64,000 nt of DNA, taken from positions 186,001 through 250,000 of the forward strand of contig NZ_CP083349.1 of NCBI RefSeq assembly GCF_020035535.1, given 5' to 3'. A program made the position numbers and the translations under genes. A model generated the notes under the pieces. The model saw only the letters and a program-made list of their open reading frames with translations, did not search any database and was not told the origin of the DNA. Shown in pieces: positions 1 to 7,962 of this stretch. The first letter of the stretch is position 1. Each line of letters starts with the position of its first letter. Source of the stretch: Ensifer adhaerens. GTDB taxonomy: Bacteria; Pseudomonadota; Alphaproteobacteria; Rhizobiales; Rhizobiaceae.

Positions 1-2476
1 GGAAGTCCTGCGCCTCGCCCTGGACCATCTCCTTGCCGATCTCCAGCATGACGGGCACGGCCAGCGGCGAGATGTGGTCGAGCCGTCGATGGGTGATGTG
101 TCCCTTGATTCGCTTCAGCATATCCCCGAGGCGAGCGATGTCCAAAAGCCCTGTTGCCGCATCGTTGCGGGTCGCCTCGAGCAGCAGGTGGTCCGGCTCG
201 TGCGCGTGCAATACGTCGTAAATGAGGTCGGCCGAGACGGTGACTTGGCGGCCGGTCTTTTCCTTGCCGGGATGCCGCTGGTCGATCAGCCCGGCGATCA
301 CGGCGCAATTGCGAAAGGTGCGCTTCAGCAGGAAGGATTCGTTCAGCCAGGCCTCGAGGTCGTCGCCTAGCATGTCCTCATCGAAAAGGTCGGCGAGCGC
401 CCCGCGCCTGAGTTCGAAGGTGGCGCCGAGATCGTCGAGTGCCCATACCGCCAGGGAGTAATCGGTGGCGACGAAGCCGAGTGGCTTCAACCCGGCGCGG
501 TCGAGCCGGCGGGTAAGCAGCATGCCGAGCGTCTGGTGCGCCAGCCGCCCCTCGAAGGCATAGGCGACCATGTAATGCCGGCTGCCGCGCGGAAAGGTCT
601 CGATCAGAAGCTCGTCCTCACGCGGCAGCATCGAGACGTCCTTCTGCAGCGACAGCCAGTCGCGCACCTGTTCCGGCAGCGCCGAGCGCCGCGCCGGATC
701 GGCGAGCATCTTGCGCACCTGCGCGGCCAGATAGGTCGAAAGCGGGAACTTGCCGCCGGCATAACTCGGCACCTTGGGATCAAAGGTGAAGGCCTGGCTG
801 ACGAGGCACTCGTTCTCGCGGATGCCTTCGAAGCGCAGCACCTTGCCGGAGAACATGAAGGTATCGCCCTGGGACAGCATTTCGAGGAAATATTCCTCGA
901 CCTTGCCGAGCGGCATGCCGCCGCGGCCAAGCGCGCCGCGCTGGTTGCGCTTGACCATGCGCACGTTCAGCATCGGCGACTCGACGATCGTGCCGACGTT
1001 CAGCCGGTATTGCTGCGCCACCAGCGGATTGGAGACGCGGTAGAGCCCGTCCTTGGTCTTGCGGATGCGGGCGTAGCGCTCATAGGTCTTCAGCGCATAG
1101 CCGCCGGTCGCGACGAAATCGATCACCCGTTCGAAGGTTTCCCAGGAAAGTGCCGTGTAGGGCGAGGCGGTGGTGATCTCGTCATAGAGGTCGAGCGGAG
1201 CGAACGGAGCAGCACACGCCATGCCGAGCACGTGTTGGGCGAGCACGTCGAGCGCGCCCTTGCCGACGGGTGGCGTATCCTGCGCACCGATATAGTTGGC
1301 GTCGAGCGCCGCCTGGCATTCCATCACCTCGAAGCGATTGGCCGGCACCAGGATCGCCTTCGAGGGTTCGTCCATGCGGTGGTTGGCACGGCCGATGCGC
1401 TGGGCAAGGCGGCTCGCCCCCTTCGGCGCGCCGACATGCACGACGAGATCGACATCGCCCCAATCGATACCGAGGTCGAGCGTCGAAGTGGCGACGACGG
1501 CGCGCAGGCGGTTCTCCGCCATAGCCGCCTCGACCTTGCGACGCTGGGCGACATCGAGAGAACCGTGATGCAGCGCGATCGGAAGGTTGTCGTCATTGAT
1601 CGTCCAGAGTTCCTGAAACAGAAGCTCCGCCTGGCTGCGGGTGTTGACGAAGAGCAGTGTGGTACCGTGCTCCTTGATCGCGGCGTAGACATCGGCGATG
1701 GCGTAGCGCGCCGAGTGCCCGGCCCAGGGCACGTGCTCTTCCGTCTTGAGGATGGAAATCTGCGGTTTCGCACCGCCTTCGACGAGCACGAGCCCGGCGT
1801 GGTTGTTCGCGTCCGGCTCCTGTGGCACCAGCCAGCGCTGCAGATCCATCGGATCCGAGACCGTCGCCGAAAGCCCGATTGTCTGCAGTCGCGGTGCCAG
1901 CCGGCGTAACCGCGCCAGGCCGAGCGAGAGAAGATGACCGCGCTTGGAGGTGACGAGCGAGTGCAACTCGTCGAAGACGACGTAGCGCAGGTTTTTGAAG
2001 AAACGCGTCGCTTCGCCGTTGGCAAGCAGCAATGCCAGCTGTTCCGGCGTTGTCAAGAGAATGTCGGGCGGATTGAGCTTCTGCCGTTGGCGCTTGGCGG
2101 TCGGCGTGTCGCCCGTTCGGTTTTCGACGCGCACCGGCAGGCCCATTTCGCCGACCGGCTTCATCAGATTGCGCTCGATGTCGACAGCGAGAGCTTTCAA
2201 AGGCGAAATGTAGAGCGTGTGGATGCCGACGAAGGCGGAGCCCGGCGGGATCTTGCCGCGTCGGGTGAGATCGACCAGCGATGGCAGAAAGCCGGCAAGC
2301 GTCTTGCCGGCGCCCGTCGGCGCGATCAGCAGCGTGCTTTCTCCCGCCTCGGCGTGTGCCAGCAGCTCGAGCTGGTGGGCACGCGGCCGCCAGCCTTTCT
2401 CGCCGAACCAGCGTAGAAAGGGTGCGGGCAAGGTCAGGGCATCGCCTTGCGGTTCCGGGGAATCGATCCTGTTCAC
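1..2476 (-). CDS. Ligase-associated DEXH-box DNA helicase (Lhr family), partial
   Basis: Superfamily 2 DNA helicase of the Lhr type, in the subgroup usually encoded beside an ATP-dependent DNA ligase and the PdeM nuclease in a DNA-damage module. About 825 codons are visible and the 3' end lies beyond the left edge. Reading the minus strand shows Walker A APTGAGKT near residue 50, motif Ia SPLKALAVD, a TTPEQL motif, the DEXH-type box DELHSL, motif III LSATVSD, then STLDLGIDWG and RIGRANHR of helicase domain 2, followed by the Lhr winged-helix region. I place the start at GTG 2476 (reading VNRIDSPEPQG); TTG 2485 is an in-frame alternative. It is transcribed divergently from the Rrf2 regulator. 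Long plus-strand frames over this gene are shadows. Confidence 0.9.
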   Translation of the reverse strand, partial: MNRIDSPEPQGDALTLPAPFLRWFGEKGWRPRAHQLELLAHAEAGESTLLIAPTGAGKTLAGFLPSLVDLTRRGKIPPGSAFVGIHTLYISPLKALAVDIERNLMKPVGEMGLPVRVENRTGDTPTAKRQRQKLNPPDILLTTPEQLALLLANGEATRFFKNLRYVVFDELHSLVTSKRGHLLSLGLARLRRLAPRLQTIGLSATVSDPMDLQRWLVPQEPDANNHAGLVLVEGGAKPQISILKTEEHVPWAGHSARYAIADVYAAIKEHGTTLLFVNTRSQAELLFQELWTINDDNLPIALHHGSLDVAQRRKVEAAMAENRLRAVVATSTLDLGIDWGDVDLVVHVGAPKGASRLAQRIGRANHRMDEPSKAILVPANRFEVMECQAALDANYIGAQDTPPVGKGALDVLAQHVLGMACAAPFAPLDLYDEITTASPYTALSWETFERVIDFVATGGYALKTYERYARIRKTKDGLYRVSNPLVAQQYRLNVGTIVESPMLNVRMVKRNQRGALGRGGMPLGKVEEYFLEMLSQGDTFMFSGKVLRFEGIRENECLVSQAFTFDPKVPSYAGGKFPLSTYLAAQVRKMLADPARRSALPEQVRDWLSLQKDVSMLPREDELLIETFPRGSRHYMVAYAFEGRLAHQTLGMLLTRRLDRAGLKPLGFVATDYSLAVWALDDLGATFELRRGALADLFDEDMLGDDLEAWLNESFLLKRTFRNCAVIAGLIDQRHPGKEKTGRQVTVSADLIYDVLHAHEPDHLLLEATRNDAATGLLDIARLGDMLKRIKGHITHRRLDHISPLAVPVMLEIGKEMVQGEAQDF

Positions 2477-2541
2477 GGAGAACAAAGGTAGATCAAATCT
2501 GCCAAAAGAGAAGCCTGTGAGGCGGGTGGCAGACGGTCCCG

Positions 2542-2571
2542 TTGACTCTTTTTGAGAATCATGGATAAAAT
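2542..2571 (+). promoter_or_regulatory. Probable promoter of the Rrf2/AhpD-like operon
   Basis: A -35 like TTGACT lies at 2542-2547 and a -10 like TAAAAT at 2566-2571, 18 bases apart. The predicted start of transcription falls near 2577, which fits translation from ATG 2596. The -10 lies inside the palindrome at 2557-2583. Confidence 0.5.
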
Positions 2572-2583
2572 ATATCTATGATT
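2557..2583. promoter_or_regulatory. Palindromic operator upstream of the Rrf2 gene
   Basis: Two 11-base arms, AATCATGGATA (2557-2567) and TATCTATGATT (2573-2583), are inverted repeats matching at 10 of 11 positions around a 5-base AT spacer. The site covers the -10 and the transcription start, a typical place for a repressor that controls its own gene. The Rrf2 protein encoded immediately downstream is the obvious candidate binder. Confidence 0.6.
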
Positions 2584-2595
2584 ATGGGGGTGCCA

Positions 2596-3099
2596 ATGAA
2601 ACTTGGTGATGGGGTCGAGCAGGCCATTCACAGTGTGACGATGCTGAGCTGTCTGCAGCCGGGCAGCACGCTGTCGGCTGCTGCCCTTGCGGAGTTCCAT
2701 GGCGTCTCCACCAGCTATCTCCTGAAGCACCTGCAGGCAATGTCGGGGGCAGGGTTGTTGGAGGCGGTGCCGGGCCCGAAGGGCGGTTATCGCCTTGCCC
2801 GCAAGCCGGAGAAGATAAGCCTGCTCGACATCGTGCTTGCGGTCGAGGGCCCGGAGCCGGCGTTCCGCTGCAACGAGATCCGCCTGCGCGGTCCCAATCC
2901 ATACACCTGCAAGCCGACGGCGCCCTGCACCATCAATGCCGCGATGCTGAGGGCCGAGCAGGCCTATCGCGCCGAGCTCAGGCGCGTGACCATCGCCAGC
3001 ATCATGGAAGAGCTCTATGCCAAGGATGACGGCAGCATTGCCGCAAGAACCAATGCGTTCCTGAAGATCAACGAACGCCGGTCAGCCGCCGGCGTTTGA
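2596..3099 (+). CDS. Rrf2 family transcriptional regulator
   Basis: A 167-residue DNA-binding protein of the Rrf2 family. The N-terminal winged helix reads EFHGVSTSYLLKHLQAMSGA, followed by the family wing GPKGGYRLAR. Three cysteines in the C-terminal half (FRCNE, YTCKP, APCTI) sit where IscR/NsrR/RirA-type members bind an Fe-S cluster, so redox, NO or iron sensing is plausible. ATG 2596 (MKLGDGVEQ) is preferred because it has a G-rich Shine-Dalgarno and lies after the predicted transcription start; ATG 2578 would sit inside the operator. It is co-directional with the AhpD-like gene 46 bases downstream, which it probably regulates along with itself. The exact ligand is unknown. Confidence 0.85.
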   Translation: MKLGDGVEQAIHSVTMLSCLQPGSTLSAAALAEFHGVSTSYLLKHLQAMSGAGLLEAVPGPKGGYRLARKPEKISLLDIVLAVEGPEPAFRCNEIRLRGPNPYTCKPTAPCTINAAMLRAEQAYRAELRRVTIASIMEELYAKDDGSIAARTNAFLKINERRSAAGV

Positions 3100-3145
3100 G
3101 ATCGTCCGCCAACCCCATAAATCACGTCAACCCAAGGAGAAGTGC

Positions 3146-3610
3146 ATGCAACCGCGTTTCAATTTCGTCGAAGCCGCCCCGGATGCCTATAAGGCCGTTG
3201 CCGCGCTGGACAAATACGTCGTCAAGGACTCGGGCCTGGAGCCCCGCCTGATCCACCTGATCAAGCTTCGCGCCTCGCAGATCAACGGCTGCGCCTATTG
3301 CGTCGACATGCATGTGAAGGAGGCGCGCCATAGCGGCCTCAGCGAGCAGTGGATCCACCTGATCTGCACCTGGCGTGAATCGCCGATCTACGACGCGCGC
3401 GAGCGCGCTGTGCTTGCATGGACGGAATCGCTGACCAACATCGCCCAGACCCGTGCGCCGGACGAAGACTTCGAGCCGCTGAAGGAACATTTCACCGAAG
3501 CCGAGATCACCAAGCTCACGGTCGCGATCGGGGTGATCAACACCTGGAACCGGATCGCTGTCGGCTTCCGCTCCCAGCACCCGGTCGACGCGCCGTCAAA
3601 GGCTGCCTGA
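3146..3610 (+). CDS. Carboxymuconolactone decarboxylase family (AhpD-like) protein
   Basis: A 154-residue AhpD-like all-helical protein. The motif NGCAYCVDMH carries the CxxC plus downstream His used by AhpD-type alkylhydroperoxidases as a redox-active disulfide with its proton relay. A peroxidase or disulfide reductase role is therefore more likely than aromatic-acid decarboxylation. A good Shine-Dalgarno, AAGGAG, precedes the ATG. It follows the Rrf2 regulator closely and probably shares its promoter, which suggests peroxide or NO-stress control. The physiological substrate cannot be read from sequence. Confidence 0.88.
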   Translation: MQPRFNFVEAAPDAYKAVAALDKYVVKDSGLEPRLIHLIKLRASQINGCAYCVDMHVKEARHSGLSEQWIHLICTWRESPIYDARERAVLAWTESLTNIAQTRAPDEDFEPLKEHFTEAEITKLTVAIGVINTWNRIAVGFRSQHPVDAPSKAA

Positions 3611-3619
3611 ACCATCGTT

Positions 3620-3653
3620 ATTCCGGGAAAAGCATGAAGCGCTCTCCCGGAAA
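3620..3653. repeat. Short inverted repeat between convergent genes
   Basis: TTCCGGGA at 3621-3628 is inverted as TCCCGGAA at 3645-3652. It lies between the convergent AhpD-like and YitT genes and may act as a weak bidirectional terminator or be a remnant of a rhizobial intergenic repeat. There is no T-tract. Confidence 0.35.
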
Positions 3654-3690
3654 TGCCTCTTGCAACAGGCCTTCCAAGCGGAGAACCGAT

Positions 3691-4326
3691 CTAGAGGGCG
3701 ATGTACCGATCGGCGCGGTGATTGATGGCCACGAACAGGTTGAGGACGACCGCGCCGAGCACCGACCACGCGACGACTGTGGGTGAGGTCACGCCGAAGG
3801 CAAAGACGAGCACGACCATGTCGATCGCAAGCTGCACGAGACCGGCGCGAATGCCGAAACGCTCCTGCAGGTAGATGCCGAGAATGCCGACGCCGCCGAG
3901 GCTGGCGCGGTGGCGATAGAGCGCCAGGAGGCCGTAGCCGAGCAGCAGGCCGCCGAGCAGGGCCGCCCAGGCCGGCTGGATCGTGCCGATCTGGAAGAGG
4001 CGCGACTGGATGTCTGTCAGGAACGAGGTCACGCCGATGGCGATGAAGGTCTTGACCGTGAAGGCCGGGCCGAGCCGCTTCAGCGACAGGTAGAAGAACG
4101 GCAGGTTGAGCAGGAAGAAGGCGAGGCCGAAATTGATGCCGAAGGCATAGTGCAACAGGAAGGCGACGCCCGCGGTGCTGCCGGTGAGCAGACCCGCGCT
4201 TGCGAGGAAATAGAGGCCGAGCGCGGCAATCAGGCTGCCGGTGAAGATGCCCTGCAGGTCCTCGACGGCTGAGTGCCGGGTCGGGCTGGTGTTCCAGAGA
4301 CCGAAAACGCTGCTGATCTGAGCCAT
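3691..4326 (-). CDS. YitT family membrane protein
   Basis: A 211-residue integral membrane protein of the YitT/DUF161 family. It has an N-terminal block of about five hydrophobic helices with the family pattern GSLIAALGLYFLASAGLLTG and GINFGLAFFLLNLPFF, and a further helix near the C terminus (VVAWSVLGAVVLNLFVAI). The start at ATG 4326 (MAQISSVFG) is chosen over a longer frame because the extra 17 residues are not family-like. It lies downstream of, and on the same strand as, the methyltransferase gene, 105 bases away. Function is unknown; some YitT relatives are proposed transporters. Confidence 0.85.
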   Translation of the reverse strand: MAQISSVFGLWNTSPTRHSAVEDLQGIFTGSLIAALGLYFLASAGLLTGSTAGVAFLLHYAFGINFGLAFFLLNLPFFYLSLKRLGPAFTVKTFIAIGVTSFLTDIQSRLFQIGTIQPAWAALLGGLLLGYGLLALYRHRASLGGVGILGIYLQERFGIRAGLVQLAIDMVVLVFAFGVTSPTVVAWSVLGAVVLNLFVAINHRADRYIAL

Positions 4327-4431
4327 GGCAAATCCTCGATTGCGATGGCAAAGCAATGCTGCAACGCACAAAAACAATCAAGAAAAATACGTCAGTTATG
4401 CTGACCTATTTTTGCGACTCTGCCTTGCGTT

Positions 4432-5370
4432 TTACGCAGGCTTGCGCGCCAGGAACAGGATGCCGAAAACCGGTTGGCCGGCATCCATACGAATGACGGT
4501 GCGCTCGATGGCCTTGAACTCCAGACCATGCGTCGCGCAGAGCCCGCGGATATAGGTTTCGCTGTGGGCATAGCGCAGCGAGGGGCGTAGGAGGAAATCC
4601 ACGCCATCGCCCGCATCCTCGACCGAGAAGGCGAAGTGGCCGCCTGCGTCAAGCAGTCGGAGGGTAATCTCAAAGACACTGTCGAGATTGCCGAGATACA
4701 TGAGAACGTCGGCGGCGCTGACGAGATCGGCCCGGGCGGGGGCGAAGTTGCCGAAGATGCCGGATGTTTCCGGCGAGAGCGAGAGGTCGGCGCGTGCCAG
4801 CCGATCGTAGGTGGATTTCGCCTCGGCCTTGGCGAGCATGTTGATGGAGATGTCGAAACCTTCGAGAAACTGCGCTCGATCCCGGATGCGCTCGCCAAAG
4901 AGGCCGGTGCCGCAGCCGAGATCCGTCACATGCTCGAAGATGAGGCCTCCGGTGTGGCTTTGGATTAGGGCCGCGAGCTTCTGCGGCACGGTATAGCCGA
5001 GCTTCGCCACCAGCGCCTTGTCGAAGCGGTCGGCATAGTCGTCGAAGAGCCGCTCGACATAAAGGCTCGGCGGCTGTTCGGGCATATCTGCCGCGCCGAG
5101 AAGCGCCAGCTTCAGGCCGGCGCCGAAGATGTCCTGAGGGCTCAGCGACAGGGTTTTTCTGAGCGCGTCGATCGCCGCCTCTTTCCGGCCAGATTTTTCT
5201 TCATAGTCCGCGAGCCGAAACCAGCCAGCTGCCCAGTTGGGGGCCTGTTCCAGCGCTTGCGACATGAGTTCGGCCGCGCTTGAGTGCTCGCCGCCCTCGG
5301 CAAGCATTTTTGCGTAGTCGGCGCGGCGGTCGGCGATCAGGTCGCCGGAGGAGAGCTGGTTGAGCGTCAT
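4432..5370 (-). CDS. TPR-containing class I SAM-dependent methyltransferase
   Basis: A 312-residue protein with two parts. Residues about 10-90 form helical TPR-like repeats (QALEQAPNWAAGWFRLADYE, then DALRKTLSLSPQD). Residues about 140-290 form a Rossmann methyltransferase with motif I VTDLGCGTGLFGERI, which binds S-adenosylmethionine. This combination is common in Rhizobiales and often annotated as a generic methyltransferase. The start at ATG 5370 (MTLNQLSSG) is preferred over the longer frame from 5463. Substrate unknown; the TPR part may dock a protein target. Confidence 0.85.
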   Translation of the reverse strand: MTLNQLSSGDLIADRRADYAKMLAEGGEHSSAAELMSQALEQAPNWAAGWFRLADYEEKSGRKEAAIDALRKTLSLSPQDIFGAGLKLALLGAADMPEQPPSLYVERLFDDYADRFDKALVAKLGYTVPQKLAALIQSHTGGLIFEHVTDLGCGTGLFGERIRDRAQFLEGFDISINMLAKAEAKSTYDRLARADLSLSPETSGIFGNFAPARADLVSAADVLMYLGNLDSVFEITLRLLDAGGHFAFSVEDAGDGVDFLLRPSLRYAHSETYIRGLCATHGLEFKAIERTVIRMDAGQPVFGILFLARKPA

Positions 5371-5532
5371 CAATGTGAGATGTTGGTTGCGATCAGCGCT
5401 TCTGACGCCGGATGCCGCAAAACACAAGCGGAATCTGGCCGAAACCGAGAGCTTGGGCGCCATGCAGGGGCTGGCCGACTTGCGACGCCGCCGATCGCGG
5501 CTTATGTGAAGACAAACAGGAGAAGTTCGAGG

Positions 5533-5799
5533 ATGTCGGACGGAATGGACAGATTCTTGGGTGACTCGCCGCTGCGCGTGCTGGTTAAGCTCGTCGTGGT
5601 GTCGATCCTCGTCGGCTTCGTGATGAGGATGTTCGGCTGGTATCCGACCGATATCTACTTCGCTGTCCGCAACTTCCTGCTCGACCTCTGGTATACCGGC
5701 TTTGCCGCACTCGGCCGGGTAGGGGACTACCTGCTGCTCGGTGCCGTGATCGTCGTTCCGGCCTTCGTCATCCTTCGCGTGCTGAGCTATCGGCGCTGA
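5533..5799 (+). CDS. Small integral membrane protein (DUF6460-like)
   Basis: An 88-residue protein starting MSDGMDRFLGDSP. It has two hydrophobic helices, VKLVVVSILVGFVMRMFGW and DYLLLGAVIVVPAFVILRVL, and a short aromatic-rich loop between them (YPTDIYFAVRN). The sequence resembles the DUF6460 family of rhizobial inner-membrane proteins, although I assign the family from memory of its pattern. Its stop codon overlaps the start of the CAP-domain gene, so the two are likely translated together. Function unknown. Confidence 0.75.
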   Translation: MSDGMDRFLGDSPLRVLVKLVVVSILVGFVMRMFGWYPTDIYFAVRNFLLDLWYTGFAALGRVGDYLLLGAVIVVPAFVILRVLSYRR

Positions 5800-6305
5800 T
5801 GATGCAGGACCGGTTTCTTCTCATCGAACGCCGCGGCCTTCTGCGCGCCACCGCCATCCTATCGCTCGGCGCGCTTGCCGGCTGCACGACCTCCAAGGTG
5901 CTGACGCCTGAAAGCGGCACCGGCAGCGACCAGACTGCGGCGAGCCTCGGCTACGTCAACAAGCTGCGCAAGGGCAGGGGGCTGACAGAGCTCGTGGCCA
6001 ACCACGCGGCTTCGGCCGCTGCAATGAGCCAGGCGGCGCGCATGGCCAAGGTTGGTAAGATGCAGCATCTGATTGGCTGGAACGACAGTTTCTACGACCG
6101 GATGAAGGGCCAGGGCGTGACCCTGCCGGCCGCCGAAAACATTGCCGTGGGCCAGGACGACGCAGAGCGCGCCTATGACGCCTGGTTCAAGTCGCCCAAG
6201 CATCTCGAAAACATGCTCGGCAACTATCGCGGCCTCGGCGTTGCGGTCGCCCAGAACGCCGCCTCCGGCAACCGACCCTTCTGGGCCATGGTGCTTTCGG
6301 GCTAA
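5799..6305 (+). CDS. CAP-domain (SCP/PR-1-like) lipoprotein
   Basis: A 168-residue exported protein. The N terminus has ERRGLLRATAILSL followed by a lipobox LAGC, so it is probably lipidated at the Cys near residue 29; the twin arginine may also fit Tat export. The mature part is a CAP domain: LGYVNKLRKGRGLTELVANH, the conserved His in HAASAAAMSQAARMA, ENIAVGQDDAERAYDAWFKSPKHLENML, then GVAVAQN. Bacterial CAP proteins are secreted and mostly uncharacterised. ATG 5799 overlaps the upstream TGA by one base; a second ATG follows at 5802. Confidence 0.88.
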   Translation: MMQDRFLLIERRGLLRATAILSLGALAGCTTSKVLTPESGTGSDQTAASLGYVNKLRKGRGLTELVANHAASAAAMSQAARMAKVGKMQHLIGWNDSFYDRMKGQGVTLPAAENIAVGQDDAERAYDAWFKSPKHLENMLGNYRGLGVAVAQNAASGNRPFWAMVLSG

Positions 6306-6606
6306 GCGCGCCTCACCACTACGCGACCGCTCTCTTGGAGCTTTGCCCCTCATCCCCCTGCCGGGCCCTACTCCCCAGAGGGATGGGGAGCAGGAGACCT
6401 ATGGCGCTTGCTCGGTCCGTCGCGACGTCCCCTCTCTCCATCTGCGGGGAGACGGCCAGTCCTCCGGTTAGATCCGAGGAGAGGGGCCTTCACATACGCT
6501 GACCCGCGCATGCATTCGCGGTCGGCAGCGGCAAATGCCACCTTGCATCCCCCCATGCTCATTCCCTAAAACGGTCATCTCTCACCTATCACGCCCGGAC
6601 CGTTCG
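6306..6606. repeat. Intergenic region with a RIME-like rhizobial repeat
   Basis: About 300 bases without a gene between the CAP-domain and MATE genes. Roughly 6345-6480 contains C/T-rich and G/A-rich blocks (CTCATCCCCCTGCCGGGCC, CTCCCCAGAGGGATGGGGAG, CCATCTGCGGGGAGA). These resemble the dispersed RIME/ABC-type intergenic elements of Sinorhizobium and can fold into hairpins. I cannot confirm copy number from one window. Confidence 0.4.
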
Positions 6607-7962
6607 ATGACCGCCTCTCCCGTCTCGCCGAGCGAACCTGCCGGCCCCTTTCACGTCACCCATCGTCTGATCCTGGCAATTGCGCTGCCGATGACGCTCG
6701 GCTTTCTGACGACGCCGTTGCTCGGGCTGGTCAACACGGCTGTCGTCGGGCGCATGGGGCAGGCGACCCTGCTGGCGGGCCTTGCTGTCGGCGCCATCCT
6801 GTTCGACCTGATCTTCACCACCTTCAACTTCCTGCGGGCAGCGACGACGGGTTTGGTTGCCCAGGCCTATGGCCGCGGCGACCGCCGTGAGCAGCAGGCG
6901 GTGTTCTGGCGATCGCTGATCATCGCGCTCATTTGCGGTACGGTCAGCCTGCTCGTTTCGCCGCTTCTGCTATCCGGCGGCCTCTGGCTGATGGGACCGG
7001 AGCCTGAGGTGGCAGCCGTCACCCGGACCTATTTTCTCTGTCGCATCATTTCAGCGCCTGCCGCTCTTGCGAACTACGCCATCCTCGGTTTCGTGCTTGG
7101 CCGCGGCGAAGGTACCATCGGCCTGGTGCTGCAGACGCTGATTAACGGCATCAACATCGTGCTCTCGATCCTGCTCGGTCTCGTTCTCGGCTGGGGTGTG
7201 ACGGGTGTCGCGCTCGCGACCGTCATCGGCGAGATTGTCGGTGCGCTTGCCGGCTTTGCCATCGTTTATGGGCGCTTCGATCTCAAGGACGCGCCGAGCT
7301 GGGCGTCGATCTGCGATCGCGAACGGCTGAAGCCGCTCTTCGGGCTCAACCGCGACATCATGATCCGCTCCTTCGTGCTGCTGGCCGCCTTTACACTGAT
7401 GACGCGCATCGGTACGGCCTTCGGGCCGGTGACGCTAGCGGCAAACGCGGTGCTGATGACGATCTTCCTGGTTGCCGGCTACTACCTCGACGGTCTCGCC
7501 AATGCTGCCGAACAACTGATCGGCCGCTCGATCGGTGCCCGCTACCGCCCGGCCTTCGATCGGGCGCTACGCCTCACGGGCGCGTGGTCGCTGGGGCTCG
7601 CTCTGGTCACCACGATCGCCCTCGTGCTTCTAGGCGACAGGCTCGTCAATCTGCTGACGACGGCGTCCGATGTCCGCGCGGCCGCATACGAGTATCTGCC
7701 ATGGGCGGCGGTGACCGCGACCACGGGCGCGCTCGCCTTCCTGATGGACGGCGTCTTCATCGGCGCCACCTGGTCGCGCGAGATGCGCAACATGATGGTC
7801 GCGGCCTTTGTCGGCTACGCGGCGGCCCTGGCCGTGCTTGTACCCGTCTTCGGCAATCACGGGCTCTGGGCCGGCCTCAACCTTTTCCTGCTGATGCGCG
7901 GCCTGTTTCTGCTTTCGAGAATTCCCGCGAAGGCGCGTCAGACCTTCCGACCGGCCCAATAG
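6607..7962 (+). CDS. MATE family efflux transporter (DinF-like)
   Basis: A 451-residue inner-membrane multidrug/organic-cation antiporter of the MATE family. Twelve hydrophobic segments are arranged as two similar halves, beginning HRLILAIALPMTLGFLTTPLLGLVNTAVVGRMG, the usual MATE first helix with the PLLGLVNTAVVG signature of the DinF branch. The start at ATG 6607 (MTASPVSPSE) is chosen because upstream codons from 6535 look non-coding. The 3' end overlaps the convergent pyrD by 25 bases. Substrate not predictable. Confidence 0.9.
   Translation: MTASPVSPSEPAGPFHVTHRLILAIALPMTLGFLTTPLLGLVNTAVVGRMGQATLLAGLAVGAILFDLIFTTFNFLRAATTGLVAQAYGRGDRREQQAVFWRSLIIALICGTVSLLVSPLLLSGGLWLMGPEPEVAAVTRTYFLCRIISAPAALANYAILGFVLGRGEGTIGLVLQTLINGINIVLSILLGLVLGWGVTGVALATVIGEIVGALAGFAIVYGRFDLKDAPSWASICDRERLKPLFGLNRDIMIRSFVLLAAFTLMTRIGTAFGPVTLAANAVLMTIFLVAGYYLDGLANAAEQLIGRSIGARYRPAFDRALRLTGAWSLGLALVTTIALVLLGDRLVNLLTTASDVRAAAYEYLPWAAVTATTGALAFLMDGVFIGATWSREMRNMMVAAFVGYAAALAVLVPVFGNHGLWAGLNLFLLMRGLFLLSRIPAKARQTFRPAQ

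Noticed and set aside
536..1909. 457-codon plus-strand frame opposite the Lhr helicase
   Set aside because: The minus strand encodes an uninterrupted helicase with all motifs; the plus frame has no recognisable feature.
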